The notes beneath the pieces were generated by a model, which saw nothing but the letters and a program-made list of their open reading frames with translations, did no database searches and had not been told where the DNA came from. The position numbers were made by a program, and so were the translations under genes. A stretch of DNA of 64,000 nt from Bactericera cockerelli (Eukaryota; Arthropoda; Insecta; Hemiptera; Triozidae), in contig CM044964.1 in assembly GCA_024516035.1 (NCBI GenBank), positions 1,805,284 to 1,869,283 on the forward strand, written 5' to 3'. Positions 63,691 to 64,000 of this stretch are shown one piece after another; position 1 is the first letter of the stretch, and each line of letters begins with the position of its first letter.

Positions 63691-63904
63691 TACATACAGT
63701 TTGTGTAAAAGAAGAGGTGTAGGAAACAATTCGAGTATAGGCTCAAAATAAATACAAAAATAAATATAAATATGTTAGTTAGGTACAAGAGAACGAAATA
63801 GGTGAAAAGAGAAGGAAAGACACAAAATAAGTTAGGTCAAGAAGGAGAGAAAGAAAGATGCATAAAAGGAGAGCAACAGAGAGGGAAAATAGGGTTAATA
63901 TATT

Positions 63905-64000
63905 CCAATCCACCCAACCCAAAGGGTTGGGTTGGCTCTCTGTTCCTCTCCTTTTATGAATCGATTGGAAGAGATTGCCATAGGCAATAACCCCGCCCTT
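63905..64000 (+). repeat. LINE R1 3' end, partial, with a small palindrome
   Basis: ccaacccaaagggttgggttgg is a near-palindrome at 63913-63935. Then gattggaagagattgccatagg and caataaccccgccc run off the window edge. Confidence 0.5.

Noticed and set aside
63145..63788. Long Ser/Phe/Leu ORFs (194 and 174 codons)
   Set aside because: Low-complexity translation of the GA-rich microsatellite; likewise 19861-20310, 6495-7099 and 62157-62513.

Overview
This window looks like animal nuclear DNA, most probably from an insect. It is AT-rich, has spliced genes with GT/AG introns, and is saturated with SINEs, LINE tails, Helitrons, fold-back elements and microsatellites. The one clear host gene is a sugar (trehalose-type) transporter of the major facilitator superfamily, which fits an arthropod. 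A hemipteran is only a guess, because no sequence here fixes the species.

Layout. (1) Positions 1684-35486, minus strand: one four-exon transporter gene. Exon 1 is 34712-35486, exon 2 is 29981-30265, exon 3 is 3878-4090 and exon 4 is 1684-2789. The four lengths sum to 2379 nt (792 aa plus stop), and every splice site keeps the frame. Its introns (about 4.4, 25.9 and 1.1 kb) hold most of the repeats. These include a 1.66 kb fold-back element, a 5'-truncated LINE reverse transcriptase, tandem Helitrons split by a second fold-back element, 5S-rRNA-derived SINEs with target-site duplications, a DUF7869-type DNA transposon with its own 584-aa gene, a perfect 252-bp-arm palindrome, and a triplicated splice acceptor just before exon 2. 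(2) 35.5-46.5 kb: upstream DNA made of nested repeats. (3) 46506-60238: a 13.7 kb Maverick/Polinton element with long terminal inverted repeats full of minisatellites. (4) 60.2-64 kb: more SINEs, LINE tails and CT/GA microsatellites.

The Polinton is the most interesting part. It encodes a retroviral-type integrase with a chromodomain, a packaging ATPase (broken by one frameshift), a phospholipase A2-like protein, an adenovirus-type cysteine protease, a minor capsid protein, a small basic protein, a double jelly-roll major capsid protein, only the C-terminal piece of protein-primed DNA polymerase B, and several unrecognised proteins. The plus-strand block 49.6-53.0 kb looks like one TATA-driven polycistronic unit. 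The first gene is spliced and ends in a canonical slippery heptamer A AAA AAC directly before its stop, 9 nt upstream of an 11-bp stem. A -1 shift there leads straight into the protease, which lacks an in-frame ATG before its conserved N-terminus. The minor capsid, basic protein and major capsid genes are joined by two ATGA stop/start overlaps. On the minus strand the coiled-coil gene and the integrase are joined by a TAATG overlap. Compact TATA boxes lie about 40 bp before several ATGs, two of them overlapping the stop codon of the preceding gene. Together these suggest virus-like, compressed expression control in this element.
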